Shown here: piece by piece, positions 26,512 to 35,717 of the stretch
Position numbering within the stretch: position 1 is the first letter of the stretch
Layout of the letters: every line of letters starts with the position of its first letter
The notes under the pieces: model-generated
Database searches by the model: none
Told to the model about the DNA's origin: nothing
Seen by the model: the letters and a program-made list of their open reading frames with translations, nothing else
Program-made: the position numbers and the translations under genes
Assembly: GCF_000024785.1 (NCBI RefSeq)
Contig: NC_013441.1
Span: forward strand, 434,001 to 498,000
DNA from: Gordonia bronchialis DSM 43247
GTDB taxonomy: Bacteria; Actinomycetota; Actinomycetes; Mycobacteriales; Mycobacteriaceae
DNA length: 64,000 nt
Reading direction: 5' to 3'

Positions 26512-27891
26512 ATGCTGACCGCCCTCGGAATTCTCGCCGGCATCGTCGTCGTGCTGGCCATCACCGCCCTGACCGGCTATTTCGTCGCGCAGGAGTTCGC
26601 CTACATGGCGGTCGACCGGTCGCGGCTCAAGGCCCGTGCCGAGGCGGGCGACGCCGCCGCCGGGCGCGCTCTCACCGTGACCCGGCGCACCTCGTTCATG
26701 TTGTCCGGCGCACAGCTGGGCATCACGGTCACCGGCCTGCTTGTCGGTTACGTGGCAGAACCACTGATCGGTAGTGGCTTCGGTGATCTGCTGAACGGAG
26801 TGGGTGTGCCGGTCGCCGTGGGTGTCGCGATCGGCACCGTGCTGGCCGTCCTGTTCTCCACCGTCGTGCAGATGGTGTTCGGCGAACTGTTCCCCAAGAA
26901 CCTCGCCATCGCCCGCCCCGAACCCGTGGCGCGCTGGCTGGCCCGCTCGACCACGATCTATCTGGCCGTGTTCGGTTGGCTCATCGCCCTTTTCGACAAG
27001 TCGTCGAATCTGTTGCTGCGGGTGCTGCGTATCGAACCGGTGCACGACGTCGAGCACTCGGCGTCGGTGCGCGACCTCGAACACATCGTCGCCGAATCCC
27101 GTGACGCGGGTGAACTGCCCCCGGAGTTGTCGGTGCTGCTCGACCGGGTTCTCGACTTTCCCACGCGCACAGCCGAACACGCTATGATCCCGCGACCGCG
27201 CGTCGACCATGTGGAGGCCGACGCCGCCGCGGCCGACGTGATGACGCTGATGGGGACCGGCCACACGCGGTATCCGGTGCTCGATCCGGCGACCGACGAG
27301 GTACACGGCGTCATCCACCTGCACGATCTGCTCGACTGGTCTGCCGAATCCGCGGCCACACCGCCGACGGCCGACCCGGCGGCGACCGCTCGTGACCTGT
27401 GTCGTCCGGCGGTGGTCGTGCCGTCGACGCTGCCGCTGCCCGAGGTGCTCGAGCAACTGGCGGCCACCGACGACGAGATGGCCATCGTCATCGACGAATA
27501 CGGCGGTTTCGCCGGTGTGGTGACCGCCGAGGACATCGCCGAGGAGGTCGTCGGCGAGATCGACGACGAACATGATCCGGAGTCCACCGAACCCATCGCG
27601 CGCGACGGCGACGGATGGCGGATGCGCGGCGACGTGCACCTCGACGAGGCGTCGCGGACTATCGGACATGAACTGCCCGAAGGTGATTACGAAACCCTGG
27701 CCGGCCTGGTGATCGCCGAGTTCGTCGGCCTGCCGAAGGTGGGGGACACCGTCACGATCACTCTCGAACCCGACCCGGCGGAACTGGCCGACGGCGACGA
27801 CGCCCCCGAACGCGAATTGCGGGCCACCGTACTGGAAGTGGATAAACGGGTCCCGTCGTCGGTGCGAATCGAGGAGGTGCGCGGTGAGTAA
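26512..27891 (+). CDS. CNNM/CorC-type membrane protein with CBS pair and C-terminal transporter-associated domain
   Basis: Complete CorB/CNNM-type protein (459 residues). The CNNM membrane domain has three to four helices (about 1-190, with VAQEFAYMAVDRSRLKARAE and GELFPKNLAIARPEPVARWL). A CBS pair follows (about 210-340, MGTGHTRYPVLDPATDEVHG and DDEMAIVIDEYGGFAGVVTA), then a CorC_HlyC domain (about 350-450, GDVHLDEASRTIGHELPEGD). The family includes magnesium transporters and was once called haemolysin-like. AGGGG lies before the ATG. It overlaps the next CNNM gene by eight bases, so the two probably form a heteromeric unit. Confidence 0.88.
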   Translation: MLTALGILAGIVVVLAITALTGYFVAQEFAYMAVDRSRLKARAEAGDAAAGRALTVTRRTSFMLSGAQLGITVTGLLVGYVAEPLIGSGFGDLLNGVGVPVAVGVAIGTVLAVLFSTVVQMVFGELFPKNLAIARPEPVARWLARSTTIYLAVFGWLIALFDKSSNLLLRVLRIEPVHDVEHSASVRDLEHIVAESRDAGELPPELSVLLDRVLDFPTRTAEHAMIPRPRVDHVEADAAAADVMTLMGTGHTRYPVLDPATDEVHGVIHLHDLLDWSAESAATPPTADPAATARDLCRPAVVVPSTLPLPEVLEQLAATDDEMAIVIDEYGGFAGVVTAEDIAEEVVGEIDDEHDPESTEPIARDGDGWRMRGDVHLDEASRTIGHELPEGDYETLAGLVIAEFVGLPKVGDTVTITLEPDPAELADGDDAPERELRATVLEVDKRVPSSVRIEEVRGE

Positions 27892-28885
27892 CCCGTGGGT
27901 CGTCGCGCTGGTGACCGTGGTGCTCATCGCGGCGAGTGCGTTCTTTGTGGCTGTCGAGTTCGCGCTGATCGCCGCTCGTCGCCACCGCATCGAGGATGCC
28001 GCGGCCACCAGCCGCAGCGCCCGTGCCGCGTTGCGCAGCGCATCCGAACTGTCGGTGTTGCTAGCCGGGTCGCAGCTGGGTATCACCGTCTGCACCCTGG
28101 CCCTGGGCGCGGTCACCAAACCTGCTGTGCACCACTGGCTCACGCCGGCGACCTCCGGGTGGGGTGCGCCGATGTGGGTCGCCGACGTCGCCGGCTTTGT
28201 GCTGGCGCTGATCATCGTCACCTTCCTCCATCTGGTGGTCGGTGAGATGGCGCCGAAATCGTGGGCCATCGCCCACCCGGAACGGTCCGCGGTGCTGCTG
28301 GCGCTCCCGATGCGGGCGTTCATGTGGCTCACCCGGCCGGTCATCGTGGTGCTGAACCGGCTCGCCAACTGGTGTCTGGTGAAGGTCGGCGTCCAGCCGG
28401 TCGATCAGGTGGCCACCGGTCAGGACAGCGACGCGTTGCGTCACCTCGTCGAGCATTCGGCGACGGTCGGAACCCTCGATGAGCGCTATCACGCGCACCT
28501 CACCAGCGCACTGGAACTCGAGTCGCTGACGGTGGCCGACGTGGTGCGTCCCAGTGGCGAGCTGGGCGCCGTGGGTCGGGATGCATCCGGTGACGACATC
28601 CGTTCTGCGGCACGTTCATCCGGCCATCTTCGACTGTTGGTCCGGGGGGCCGGCGGCGACGTCGACGGCGTCGTGCACGTGCGCGACAGCCTGGGTTCGG
28701 AGCAGACCGCCGCAGATCTCATGCGTCCGGTCCTGACACTGGACATCGACGAACCGGTGTATGCGGCGCTGGCCCGCATGCGTGAAACCCGAACTCACCT
28801 GGCACTGGTGACCGATGGTGGTCGCCCGGTGGGGCTGATCACGCTCAACGACGTCCTGCAGAGACTGATGGCGACGGCGGCGTGA
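27884..28885 (+). CDS. CNNM/CBS membrane protein, short form lacking CorC_HlyC domain
   Basis: A 333-residue relative of the upstream gene. The CNNM domain (AFFVAVEFALIAARRHRIED, VVGEMAPKSWAIAHPERSAV) and a CBS pair (about 210-330, ending LVTDGGRPVGLITLNDVLQR) are present, but the C-terminal CorC_HlyC domain is missing. GTG 27884 overlaps the upstream gene by eight bases. Actinobacteria often carry such long-plus-short pairs in tandem. Repeat family A follows directly. Confidence 0.85.
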   Translation: MSNPWVVALVTVVLIAASAFFVAVEFALIAARRHRIEDAAATSRSARAALRSASELSVLLAGSQLGITVCTLALGAVTKPAVHHWLTPATSGWGAPMWVADVAGFVLALIIVTFLHLVVGEMAPKSWAIAHPERSAVLLALPMRAFMWLTRPVIVVLNRLANWCLVKVGVQPVDQVATGQDSDALRHLVEHSATVGTLDERYHAHLTSALELESLTVADVVRPSGELGAVGRDASGDDIRSAARSSGHLRLLVRGAGGDVDGVVHVRDSLGSEQTAADLMRPVLTLDIDEPVYAALARMRETRTHLALVTDGGRPVGLITLNDVLQRLMATAA

Positions 28886-28919
28886 TCGTGTTGTTCCCCT
28901 TGCTGGGTGGGTCGCTCCT

Positions 28920-29093
28920 ACCGTTGGTTGAGTAGCCGGAGCGCCAGCGGAGGCGTATCGAAACCACTGGTGGGGCTGATGTATTGGTGCCGTAGTGGAT
29001 TCGGTGATTGCGGATGCTGTTGTGTTGCTGGGGTTTCGACACGCGGCGGCTCGTTTCTCGCCGTCGCGGCTCAACCAGCTCAACCAGCACGGG
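28920..29093. repeat. Repeat family A, composite with inverted arms
   Basis: Left arm 28920-28973 starts GTTGGTTGAGTAGC and ends GTATCGAAACCACTGG. The right arm, 29031-29093, runs GGTTTCGACACGCGG to CGGCTCAACCAGC in the opposite sense. About 57 bases of unrelated sequence separate them. The same two-armed layout recurs at 34467-34697. Confidence 0.75.
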
Positions 29094-29104
29094 GGCGTCG
29101 TGGC

Positions 29105-30034
29105 TCAGCCGGCACCTGGCGAAGCCCACTCGGAGGCCGTGAGAATCCACGGTTCGCGGGGCAACGCGTCGGGGTCGAACCGTCGGGCCAGGAGATCGAG
29201 GTCCACGAATTCGTCGCGGGCGGCGAGATCCAGCGAGTGGGCGATGTGGGACAGAACGGTCGTGGGGGAGACGCCGTCGGCGGCGAGGTCGGCGAGCGTC
29301 ACGGCGCCGTCGCGTTTGGACAGGCGGACGTGGTCGGCGTTGAGGACCATCGGCACGTGGGCGTAGGTGGGTGGGGAGGCGCCGATGACGGTGGCCAGCC
29401 AGGCCTGCCGGGGTGCCGACGAGAGCAGGTCGTCGCCGCGCACCACCTGGTCGATCGATTCGGCGGCGTCGTCGACGACGACGGCCAGGTTGTAGGCGGG
29501 CGTGCCGTCGTTGCGGCAGATCACGAAGTCGTCGACCATGCCCCGGTAATCGCCGTGCAGCACGTCATGCACCTCGAAGGTGGTGACGTCGGCCCGAATG
29601 CGGATCGCCGGCGGCCGGCCCGACGCCTGGCGTTCCGCCCGCTGGGCGTCGGTCAGATCGCGGCACGTGCCCGGGTAGGCGCCCTGCGGGGCGTGCGGCG
29701 CGGACGGCGCTTCCAGGATCTCGCGGCGTGTGCAGAAGCATTCGAAGGTGCGTCCCTCGTCGCGCAGTTCCTCGACGATGGCGCGGTAGCTCTCGCGGCG
29801 CGTCGTCTGGTAGATCACGGGCGGGTCCCAGTCGATACCCAGCGCCCGCAGGTCGGCGATCTGTCCCGCGTCGGCGCCGACCGCGGTCCGGTCCAGATCC
29901 TCCATGCGCAGCAGGAATCGGCGTCCGGTGGTGCGGGCGAACAGCCAGGCCAGCACGGCGGTACGCAGGTTGCCGACGTGCAGTTCACCCGACGGCGACG
30001 GCGCGAAACGGCCGGCTGGTGCGGTGGCAGACAT
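29105..30034 (-). CDS. gluQ: Glutamyl-Q tRNA(Asp) synthetase
   Basis: A truncated glutamyl-tRNA synthetase (309 residues) without an anticodon-binding domain, which attaches glutamate to queuosine 34 of tRNA-Asp. Class I signatures are FAPSPSGELHVGNLRTAVLA (HIGH) and VRLSKRDGAVT (KMSKS). The zinc-binding CFC at residues about 99-101 and the later PGTC match GluQRS. It is divergent from ligC. TAGGCT lies eight bases before ATG 30034. With tgt nearby it supports queuosine-modified tRNA in this organism. Confidence 0.93.
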   Translation of the reverse strand: MSATAPAGRFAPSPSGELHVGNLRTAVLAWLFARTTGRRFLLRMEDLDRTAVGADAGQIADLRALGIDWDPPVIYQTTRRESYRAIVEELRDEGRTFECFCTRREILEAPSAPHAPQGAYPGTCRDLTDAQRAERQASGRPPAIRIRADVTTFEVHDVLHGDYRGMVDDFVICRNDGTPAYNLAVVVDDAAESIDQVVRGDDLLSSAPRQAWLATVIGASPPTYAHVPMVLNADHVRLSKRDGAVTLADLAADGVSPTTVLSHIAHSLDLAARDEFVDLDLLARRFDPDALPREPWILTASEWASPGAG

Positions 30035-30042
30035 CGTCGTCG

Positions 30043-30048
30043 AGCCTA
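30043..30048 (-). promoter_or_regulatory. -10 element of gluQ
   Basis: TAGGCT on the minus strand, eight bases before ATG 30034; transcription would start at the first codon or within two bases of it. Confidence 0.5.
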
Positions 30049-30140
30049 CCGCGATGAGAACGGGCCGTCGGATCAGTCAGTACTGCGACAGGGGCGTGTG
30101 ATCGTTGCGCTCGCAACACTGGATGAAGGACGATGGGCCT

Positions 30141-31196
30141 GTGGATCTTCCGGTCATGCCACCGATTTCGCCGATGCTCGCCAAGGCGGTCACCGACATA
30201 CCTGCCCAACCCGACGACGCCGACCCGGTGTGGTCATACGAGCCCAAGTGGGATGGCTTCCGCGCGTTGATCTTCCGCGACGGCGATGAAGTGTCCATCG
30301 GTTCGCGTGGCGGCAAGGACCTGGCTCGCTACTTTCCGGAGATCGTCGCTGCGGCCAAGGAGGAACTGCCCGAGAAGGTGGTGCTCGACGGCGAGATCGG
30401 TGTGCCCGCCGAGATCGGCGGGACCCATCGCCTCGACTGGGACACCCTGGCCCAGCGAATTCATCCAGCAGCCTCGCGGGTCAACATGCTCGCCGAGACG
30501 ACCCCGGCCATTTTCATCGGATTCGACGCGCTGGCGCTGGAATCGGCGGACGTGATGGCCGAACCGTTCGAGGTGCGGCGCGACACGCTGCTGCGGGCCG
30601 TCGGGCCCGGTGGGCGCGACCGTCGCTTCCACGTGAGCCGGGTGACAGCCGATCCGACTCTCGCGCAGGACTGGTTCTCCGCCTTCGAGGGCGCGGGCCT
30701 CGACGGTGTCGTCGGCAAACGGCTGGCGGGCACGTATGTCGAAGGCAAACGAGAGATGGTGAAGGTCAAGCACAAGCGGACCGCCGACTGCGTCATCATC
30801 GGCTACCGGGTGCACAAGAGCGGGACCGGCGTCGGGTCGATGCTGCTCGGGCTGCACACCGACGACGGTGACCTGCACATGGTCGGCGGATCGAGCGCGT
30901 TCTCCGACAAGAAGCGGATCGAATTGCAGGAACAGTTCGAGCCGATGCGTCTGGACCCGGACAAGCCGGCGGCCGGCGAGCCGACGCGGTGGCGGTCGGA
31001 GAAGTCGGGGGAATGGATACCGATCCGGCCCGAGCTTGTCGCCGAATTCGCCTACGACCAGATGGAGAATCACCGGTTCCGGCACACCGTCAAGTTCCTG
31101 CGGTGGCGCCCGGATCGCGACCCGGAGAGCTGTGGATACGATCAGCTCGAGGTCCCACTGACCTATGACCTGCACGACGTGTTGGAAGGGGCCTGA
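30141..31196 (+). CDS. ligC: ATP-dependent DNA ligase LigC
   Basis: Nick-sealing ligase of 351 residues. The nucleotidyltransferase motif I is EPKWDGFRALIF with the AMP-accepting Lys, followed by LDGEIGVP, a FIGFDALALE segment, EGLDGVV-like motif IV (GAGLDGVVGKR) and motif V VKVKHKRTADCVI. An OB-fold domain ends at RWRPDRDPESCGYDQLE. It closely resembles M. tuberculosis LigC (Rv3731). GTG 30141 with GAAGGA ten bases upstream is preferred over the longer frame from 30105. The stop is two bases from the Prim-Pol start, so the two form an operon. Confidence 0.93.
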   Translation: MDLPVMPPISPMLAKAVTDIPAQPDDADPVWSYEPKWDGFRALIFRDGDEVSIGSRGGKDLARYFPEIVAAAKEELPEKVVLDGEIGVPAEIGGTHRLDWDTLAQRIHPAASRVNMLAETTPAIFIGFDALALESADVMAEPFEVRRDTLLRAVGPGGRDRRFHVSRVTADPTLAQDWFSAFEGAGLDGVVGKRLAGTYVEGKREMVKVKHKRTADCVIIGYRVHKSGTGVGSMLLGLHTDDGDLHMVGGSSAFSDKKRIELQEQFEPMRLDPDKPAAGEPTRWRSEKSGEWIPIRPELVAEFAYDQMENHRFRHTVKFLRWRPDRDPESCGYDQLEVPLTYDLHDVLEGA

Positions 31197-31197
31197 G

Positions 31198-32280
31198 ATG
31201 GCATCGCGTTCTCCCGCAGAGGAACTCGACGTCGACGGCGTACCCGTCCGGATGAGCAACCCGGACAAGATCTACTTTCCCGAACTCGGTGAGAACGGCG
31301 GGCGGAAAAGGGATCTCGTCGGCTACTACCGAACCATGGCACTCGGTCCGGACGGCAGTGACGGGCCCATCATGCGGGCCTTGCGGGACCGTCCGACCTT
31401 TCTGCAACGTTTCCCCGACGGCGTCGAGGGCGACGAGATCTATCAGAAGCACATCGCCAAGAAGCGTCCCGAGCATGTACAGTCCACCCGAATCGTGTTC
31501 CCGTCCGGGCGAACCGGTGATGCGATCAAACCGACGGTCCCCGCCGACGTCGTCTGGGGCGCCAACCTCGGGACGGTGACCTTCCACTCGTGGCCCACCG
31601 TCGACCCCGACAACGACCATCCCGATCAACTGCGCATCGACCTCGACCCGCAGCCCGGAACCACCTTCGACGACGTGCGGCGAGTCGCGCTCGACGGGCT
31701 GCGTCCCCTGTTGGAGGAGTTGGGGTTCACCGGGTTTCCGAAGACGTCGGGCGGCCGCGGGGTGCATGTATTCGTGCCCATCGAACCGAAGTGGGACTTC
31801 ATCGCCACGCGGCGGGCGGTGATCGCGCTGGCCCGTGAGCTGGAACGACGCGATCCGGATTCGGTGACCACATCATGGTGGAAAGAGGAACGCGGAGAAC
31901 GCATTTTCATCGACTTCAACCAGAACGCTCGCGACCGGACGATGGCGTCGCCGTACTCGGTGCGACGCAGTGCCATCGGCCGGGTGTCGACACCGGTGAC
32001 CTGGGAAGAACTCGCCGACGTCGACCCCGATGACTGCACCATGACCACGGTACCCACGATGATCTCCGACCGCGGCGATCCGTGGGCGGATATCGCCAAG
32101 CACCGCAAGGGAATCGAGCGGTTGCTCGAGATGGTGCAGGCCGACGACGCGAACGGCCTCGGTGATATGCCGTATCCGCCGAGCTACCCGAAGATGCCGG
32201 GTGAGCCGCCGCGGGTGCAGCCGAGCAAGAAGGTCGCCGAGCACTGGGACGAGAAGGGTAACCGCGTCGAGGGAGCGTGA
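31198..32280 (+). CDS. DNA Prim-Pol (LigD polymerase-like, Prim-PolC type)
   Basis: Archaeo-eukaryotic primase-superfamily polymerase of 360 residues, homologous to the LigD polymerase domain and to Rv3730c. Catalytic acids lie in LRIDLDPQ (DxD). TSGGRGVHVFVPI carries the SxH motif, and FIDFNQNARDRTMASPYS follows. It fills gaps that LigC then seals; Prim-PolC with LigC has been linked to excision repair in mycobacteria. ATG 31198 begins two bases after ligC ends, in the same direction. The C-terminal tail (KMPGEPPRVQPSKKVAEHWD) is unstructured. Confidence 0.88.
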   Translation: MASRSPAEELDVDGVPVRMSNPDKIYFPELGENGGRKRDLVGYYRTMALGPDGSDGPIMRALRDRPTFLQRFPDGVEGDEIYQKHIAKKRPEHVQSTRIVFPSGRTGDAIKPTVPADVVWGANLGTVTFHSWPTVDPDNDHPDQLRIDLDPQPGTTFDDVRRVALDGLRPLLEELGFTGFPKTSGGRGVHVFVPIEPKWDFIATRRAVIALARELERRDPDSVTTSWWKEERGERIFIDFNQNARDRTMASPYSVRRSAIGRVSTPVTWEELADVDPDDCTMTTVPTMISDRGDPWADIAKHRKGIERLLEMVQADDANGLGDMPYPPSYPKMPGEPPRVQPSKKVAEHWDEKGNRVEGA

Positions 32281-32289
32281 CTCCGAGAT

Positions 32290-33234
32290 TCACGTCCGGA
32301 ATGCGATGAGTAATCCGAGATACACGCAGTAGACGAGGACGAAGCCGACGCCTTCGGCGCGCGTCACCTTTCGGCCGGTGATGAACACCGGGATGCACAG
32401 CAGCGCAACGGCTGCCATCAGCGGGATGTCGATGCGGATGAGCTCGTCGGTCACCTCGAGCGGCCGGACCAGCGCCGTGGCGCCGAGGATGAAGGTGACG
32501 TTGTAGACGCTGGAGCCGATGAGGTTGCCGATCGCGAGATCACGGTCGCCGCGGATCGTCGACATGACGGTGGTGGCCAATTCGGGTGCGGACGTGCCGA
32601 TCGCGATGATGGTGAGACCGATGAACGCTTCGCTGACACCGAGGTCGGTGGCCACCTGCACCGACCCGTCGACGAGCCATTCGGCGCCGATGACCACAAC
32701 CCCGATCCCGGCGACCAGCTGCGCACCGCGCCACCACATCGAACCTGCGTCCTGGGCGGTGTGGTTCTCGAGCGGCAGGGTGTCGCGGGTGACGAGTTCC
32801 TGGCGAATCGACCACACGGTGTAGGCGACGGCGATCGCGACCAGCGCCAGGCCGTCGTACCGGGACAGCGTTCCGTTGGCGCACAGGATCAGGAGCAGTA
32901 GCGCGCTGATCACCATGACGGGCAGGTCGAAGCGTACGGTCTGCGGGCGCAGCGCCAGCGGAACCAGCGCGGCTGAGAGGCCCAGGATCAGCAGGATGTT
33001 CACGATGTTGGTGCCGGCGATGTTGCCCACCGCAAGCGGCCCCGCGTCGTTGAGGGTGGCGTCGATGCCGACCGCGAGTTCGGGCAGGCTCGTACCGATC
33101 GACACCACGGTCAGCCCCACGAGCAGCGGCGAGACACCGAGCCGGGTGGCGATGGCCGAGCCACCGCGCACGAGGAGTTCGGCGCCGAGGATGAGTCCGG
33201 CCAGGCCGGCGACCACGAGCACGTACTCGGTCAT
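32290..33234 (-). CDS. Calcium/sodium antiporter (CaCA family, YrbG-like)
   Basis: A 314-residue membrane exchanger with two inverted halves. The alpha-repeat signatures are GLTVVSIGTSLPELAVG (first half) with GNIAGTNIVNILLILG, and GLTIIAIGTSAPELATTV (second half) with GNLIGSSVYNVTFILG; their Glu and Asn residues bind the cation. About ten helices are predicted. Upstream frame extension is ignored: ATG 33234 has TACAGT six bases before it and begins directly at the first helix. It is convergent with the Prim-Pol gene, with nine bases between. Confidence 0.9.
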   Translation of the reverse strand: MTEYVLVVAGLAGLILGAELLVRGGSAIATRLGVSPLLVGLTVVSIGTSLPELAVGIDATLNDAGPLAVGNIAGTNIVNILLILGLSAALVPLALRPQTVRFDLPVMVISALLLLILCANGTLSRYDGLALVAIAVAYTVWSIRQELVTRDTLPLENHTAQDAGSMWWRGAQLVAGIGVVVIGAEWLVDGSVQVATDLGVSEAFIGLTIIAIGTSAPELATTVMSTIRGDRDLAIGNLIGSSVYNVTFILGATALVRPLEVTDELIRIDIPLMAAVALLCIPVFITGRKVTRAEGVGFVLVYCVYLGLLIAFRT

Positions 33235-33240
33235 GGACCG

Positions 33241-33246
33241 ACTGTA
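33241..33246 (-). promoter_or_regulatory. -10 element, leaderless start of the CaCA antiporter
   Basis: TACAGT on the minus strand, six bases before ATG 33234. The HtaA-type gene promoter lies 49 bases away in the other direction. Confidence 0.65.
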
Positions 33247-33294
33247 GTGGCCGGATCGGGACCTTGGTCGGTAGGCGACGCGCAGCGGTGGCGT

Positions 33295-33300
33295 TAGGGT
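33295..33300 (+). promoter_or_regulatory. -10 element, leaderless start of the HtaA-type gene
   Basis: TAGGGT, six bases before ATG 33307. Confidence 0.65.
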
Positions 33301-33306
33301 GCCCTC

Positions 33307-34410
33307 ATGCAGCGTCGCATTCTGTCCCGTCGTCTCGGCATCCTCGTCGTGCTCGCAGTCGCGCTCACCGGTTTGGTGTTGCCGTCCTCGGTGACCGGCG
33401 CCCACGCGGCTCCGGTGTTCCGGCCGCACATCGACGTGTTCGCCGCCGACGGTGTCACGCCGATCGGCAACACCGTGGTGCACCCGGGTGACACGTTGGT
33501 GGTGAAGGGTCGCGGCTTAGACCCGAACGCCAACCGCGGCGGCGGATTCCCGCTGCCCGTGCCGCCGGGCGTACCGCACGGCACCTTCATCGCCTTCGGT
33601 GCCTTCGCGCCGCACTGGAAGCCGTCCGCCGGTGCGCCGGAATCCGCCCGCGCCGCAACCCGGCTGGGCGTGCAATGGGCTCTCGCGCCGTCGGCGCTGG
33701 CGCAGGTACCGTCGGCGCCCTTCGACATGCGTCGCACCATCCGCCAGCAGTGGGTCCCGCTGTCGCCGCAGGGAACCTTCACCGCACGCGTCGTCGCCAG
33801 CACCCCCAAGGACACTCCCGCCGGCGCCCGCTACGGTGTCTACACCTACGGTGCGGCCGGGGCGGTCAACGCCGCACAGGAACTCTCGGTGCCGATCAAC
33901 TACTCGACCACACCCGGGGCGAATACACCGAAACCCGCTCCGCGCAACCTGATCTGGGCCTACTCGCCCTCCTTCTACCGCACCGTCACCAAGCAACTGC
34001 AGGGTGGGGTGTACGGCACCGACGGCGCGGGAGTCGACGACGCCGGGCGTCTGACCTTCGCGCTACGCGACGGCGCCGTGCGAAACGGTAACGGCGTGTT
34101 GCGTTTCCGCGGGACCATCGTGGCGTTCACCCGCTTCCATCTGTCGGAGATCGCGCTGGCCGATCCCGTCATCCGGGTCGCCAACGGGCGCGGCGTGCTG
34201 AGCATGCGCACCTCCACCACCAACACCAACGGCACCGACGCGCTGCGCCGTATCGACATCGCCGACGTCGACCTGAGTCGAATCGGCAATGGCCGCGACG
34301 TCTTCGGGGCTTCGGTGCGATTCCGGCCGGGGATCACACCGGAGGCGTTGGCTCTCCTGAGCGTCGGACCGGCTGCGCCGCTTGATCTTCGGTTCCCGGT
34401 GGCGCGCTGA
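33307..34410 (+). CDS. Secreted protein with C-terminal HtaA-like domain
   Basis: A 367-residue exported protein. A signal peptide ends near AHA-AP (residue 35). An N-terminal domain starts FRPHIDVFAADG and includes PPGVPHGTFIAFGAFAPHWK, a pattern common in secreted proteins of Corynebacteriales. The C-terminal part (about 215-365) has LIWAYSPSFYRTVTKQLQGG and GVLRFRGTIVAFTRFHLSEI, as in HtaA domains of haem-uptake proteins. No TM anchor or haem ABC transporter is nearby, so haem binding is only a family hint. Confidence 0.65.
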   Translation: MQRRILSRRLGILVVLAVALTGLVLPSSVTGAHAAPVFRPHIDVFAADGVTPIGNTVVHPGDTLVVKGRGLDPNANRGGGFPLPVPPGVPHGTFIAFGAFAPHWKPSAGAPESARAATRLGVQWALAPSALAQVPSAPFDMRRTIRQQWVPLSPQGTFTARVVASTPKDTPAGARYGVYTYGAAGAVNAAQELSVPINYSTTPGANTPKPAPRNLIWAYSPSFYRTVTKQLQGGVYGTDGAGVDDAGRLTFALRDGAVRNGNGVLRFRGTIVAFTRFHLSEIALADPVIRVANGRGVLSMRTSTTNTNGTDALRRIDIADVDLSRIGNGRDVFGASVRFRPGITPEALALLSVGPAAPLDLRFPVAR

Positions 34411-34466
34411 GCTGCCTCCTCTGCTGGTGCGTGGCACATTCTCCGCTGGTTGCGCTGCCCTTTCTT

Positions 34467-34697
34467 GCTGGTTGAGCGACTCGAGCCGCTAGGCTAGAGG
34501 CGCGTCGAAACCACTGGTGAGACAACGGTATTAGCGACCATGAGGTACTGACATCGTCTGCTTGCGTTGGTTTCGACACGCGGCGGTCTCGCTTCGCTCG
34601 CCCGTCGCGGCTCAACCGGCAGAAGGGGTGGCATGGGTGGCTCGGGTCGGTTCAACCGGCGGAAGGGGTGGCTCGAATCGACTCAACAGGCAGTCGA
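34467..34697. repeat. Repeat family A, composite with inverted arms plus a short downstream duplication
   Basis: Left arm 34467-34519 (CTGGTTGAGCGACTCGAG to GTCGAAACCACTGGTG). The right arm starts about 34566 (GTTGGTTTCGACACGCGG to CGGCTCAACCGGC). After it CAACCGGCGGAAGGGGTGGCT repeats in diverged form to 34697. Between the HtaA-type gene (ends 34410) and the NmrA gene (34729) I see nothing else. Confidence 0.7.
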
Positions 34698-34728
34698 GGG
34701 CCACCCGGCGGAGTACCGGCTCAGCAGC

Positions 34729-35578
34729 TCAGCTCCGAAGCGTCGCTGACGCCCACTCGGCGACGACTGCCACCCGACGTCGGGAAAGCGCTCGTGGAGC
34801 GCAGGGATGTCGACGGAATACCCATCCCCGCTGAGGAAGGTGAACATGGCGCGCATATCGGGTGACGAGATGCGTTCGGGATCAAAGGATTCGGCGGTCA
34901 CGCTCCGCCGAGGACGTCACTGAGGGTGGCGGCCATCTGATTCGGTGTCGGGGCATCGGAGGCGAGGTCGAAGCGCTCGCCGACGTGCGCCTGTGGATCG
35001 TCGAAGAGGCCCGCGACAAACCGTCCGAGATCGCGCCGCGACAGCTGCTGGAGTTCCTTGTCGGCGGGCATGGCAAGCGGCATCACCCCGGCCTGCAGAG
35101 CGTCTGCGCCGCCGAGCAGGTTGTCGTAGAAGTACGACGGCCCGACGACTGTGTGTGCGATATCGCTTGCTGCCAAGAGCTTTTCGACCTCGTACTTACT
35201 CTCGAAGTGCGGAACGCCGGTGCCGAGGTTTGCGCTCGCGACCGAGGAGAACACGAGGTAGGGGACCTGCGCTTCGGTGGCGGCCGAGATGAGTGCCCGA
35301 CCCTGGACGAGCTCGGCGTCGACGCCGGTCTCGAACGGGGTGGTGAGGGCGAAGACACCCGCAGCGCCGGTGAACGCGTCGGCGAGACCCGCACCGCTGA
35401 CCATGTCGCCGGTGGCGAGCGCCACGCCGCGGTCGGCGAGCTTGGTGGCCCGGCCCGACGACGGATCACGGACGATGGCTCGGACCGGACGCCCGGCGTC
35501 GAGGAGGGCGTCGAGGACCGCACCTCCCTGACCTCCGGTGGCACCGACGACAACAACGGGAGCGGTCTCGTTCGACAT
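34729..35578 (-). pseudogene. NmrA-like NAD(P)-binding oxidoreductase with two apparent one-base frameshifts
   Basis: The first part (ATG 35578 to TGA 34898) is a Rossmann protein: VVVVGATGGQGGAVLDALLD, then PYLVFSSVASANLGTGVPHF. It stops early at SDVLGGA. The next frame supplies the missing tail, FDPERISSPDMRAMFTFLSG then YSVDIPALHERFPDVGWQS. A third frame supplies the typical end VAEWASATLRS, stop 34729. Restoring one base near 34901 and one near 34765 gives about 283 residues, the usual NmrA length. Both losses fit CGGT read as CGT. TAGGCT six bases before the ATG marks a leaderless start. It could be a real pseudogene or intact. Confidence 0.7.
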
Positions 35579-35584
35579 GCCGCC

Positions 35585-35590
35585 AGCCTA
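35585..35590 (-). promoter_or_regulatory. -10 element, leaderless start of the NmrA-like gene
   Basis: TAGGCT on the minus strand, six bases before ATG 35578. Confidence 0.65.
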
Positions 35591-35717
35591 TCCGGGGCAC
35601 TCAAACGTGCATACATGACGAATCCGTGATTCACTATGGCAAACTTTGACGGGGGATGCCCGAGGCGCTCTCGGACATAGGATGATCGTGCACTGCACGA
35701 GATGAGGGGATCAATCA

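Noticed and set aside
26161..28368. 735-residue minus-strand frame across both CNNM genes
   Set aside because: Low-complexity composition and complete overlap with two well-supported genes mark it as a high-GC shadow frame.
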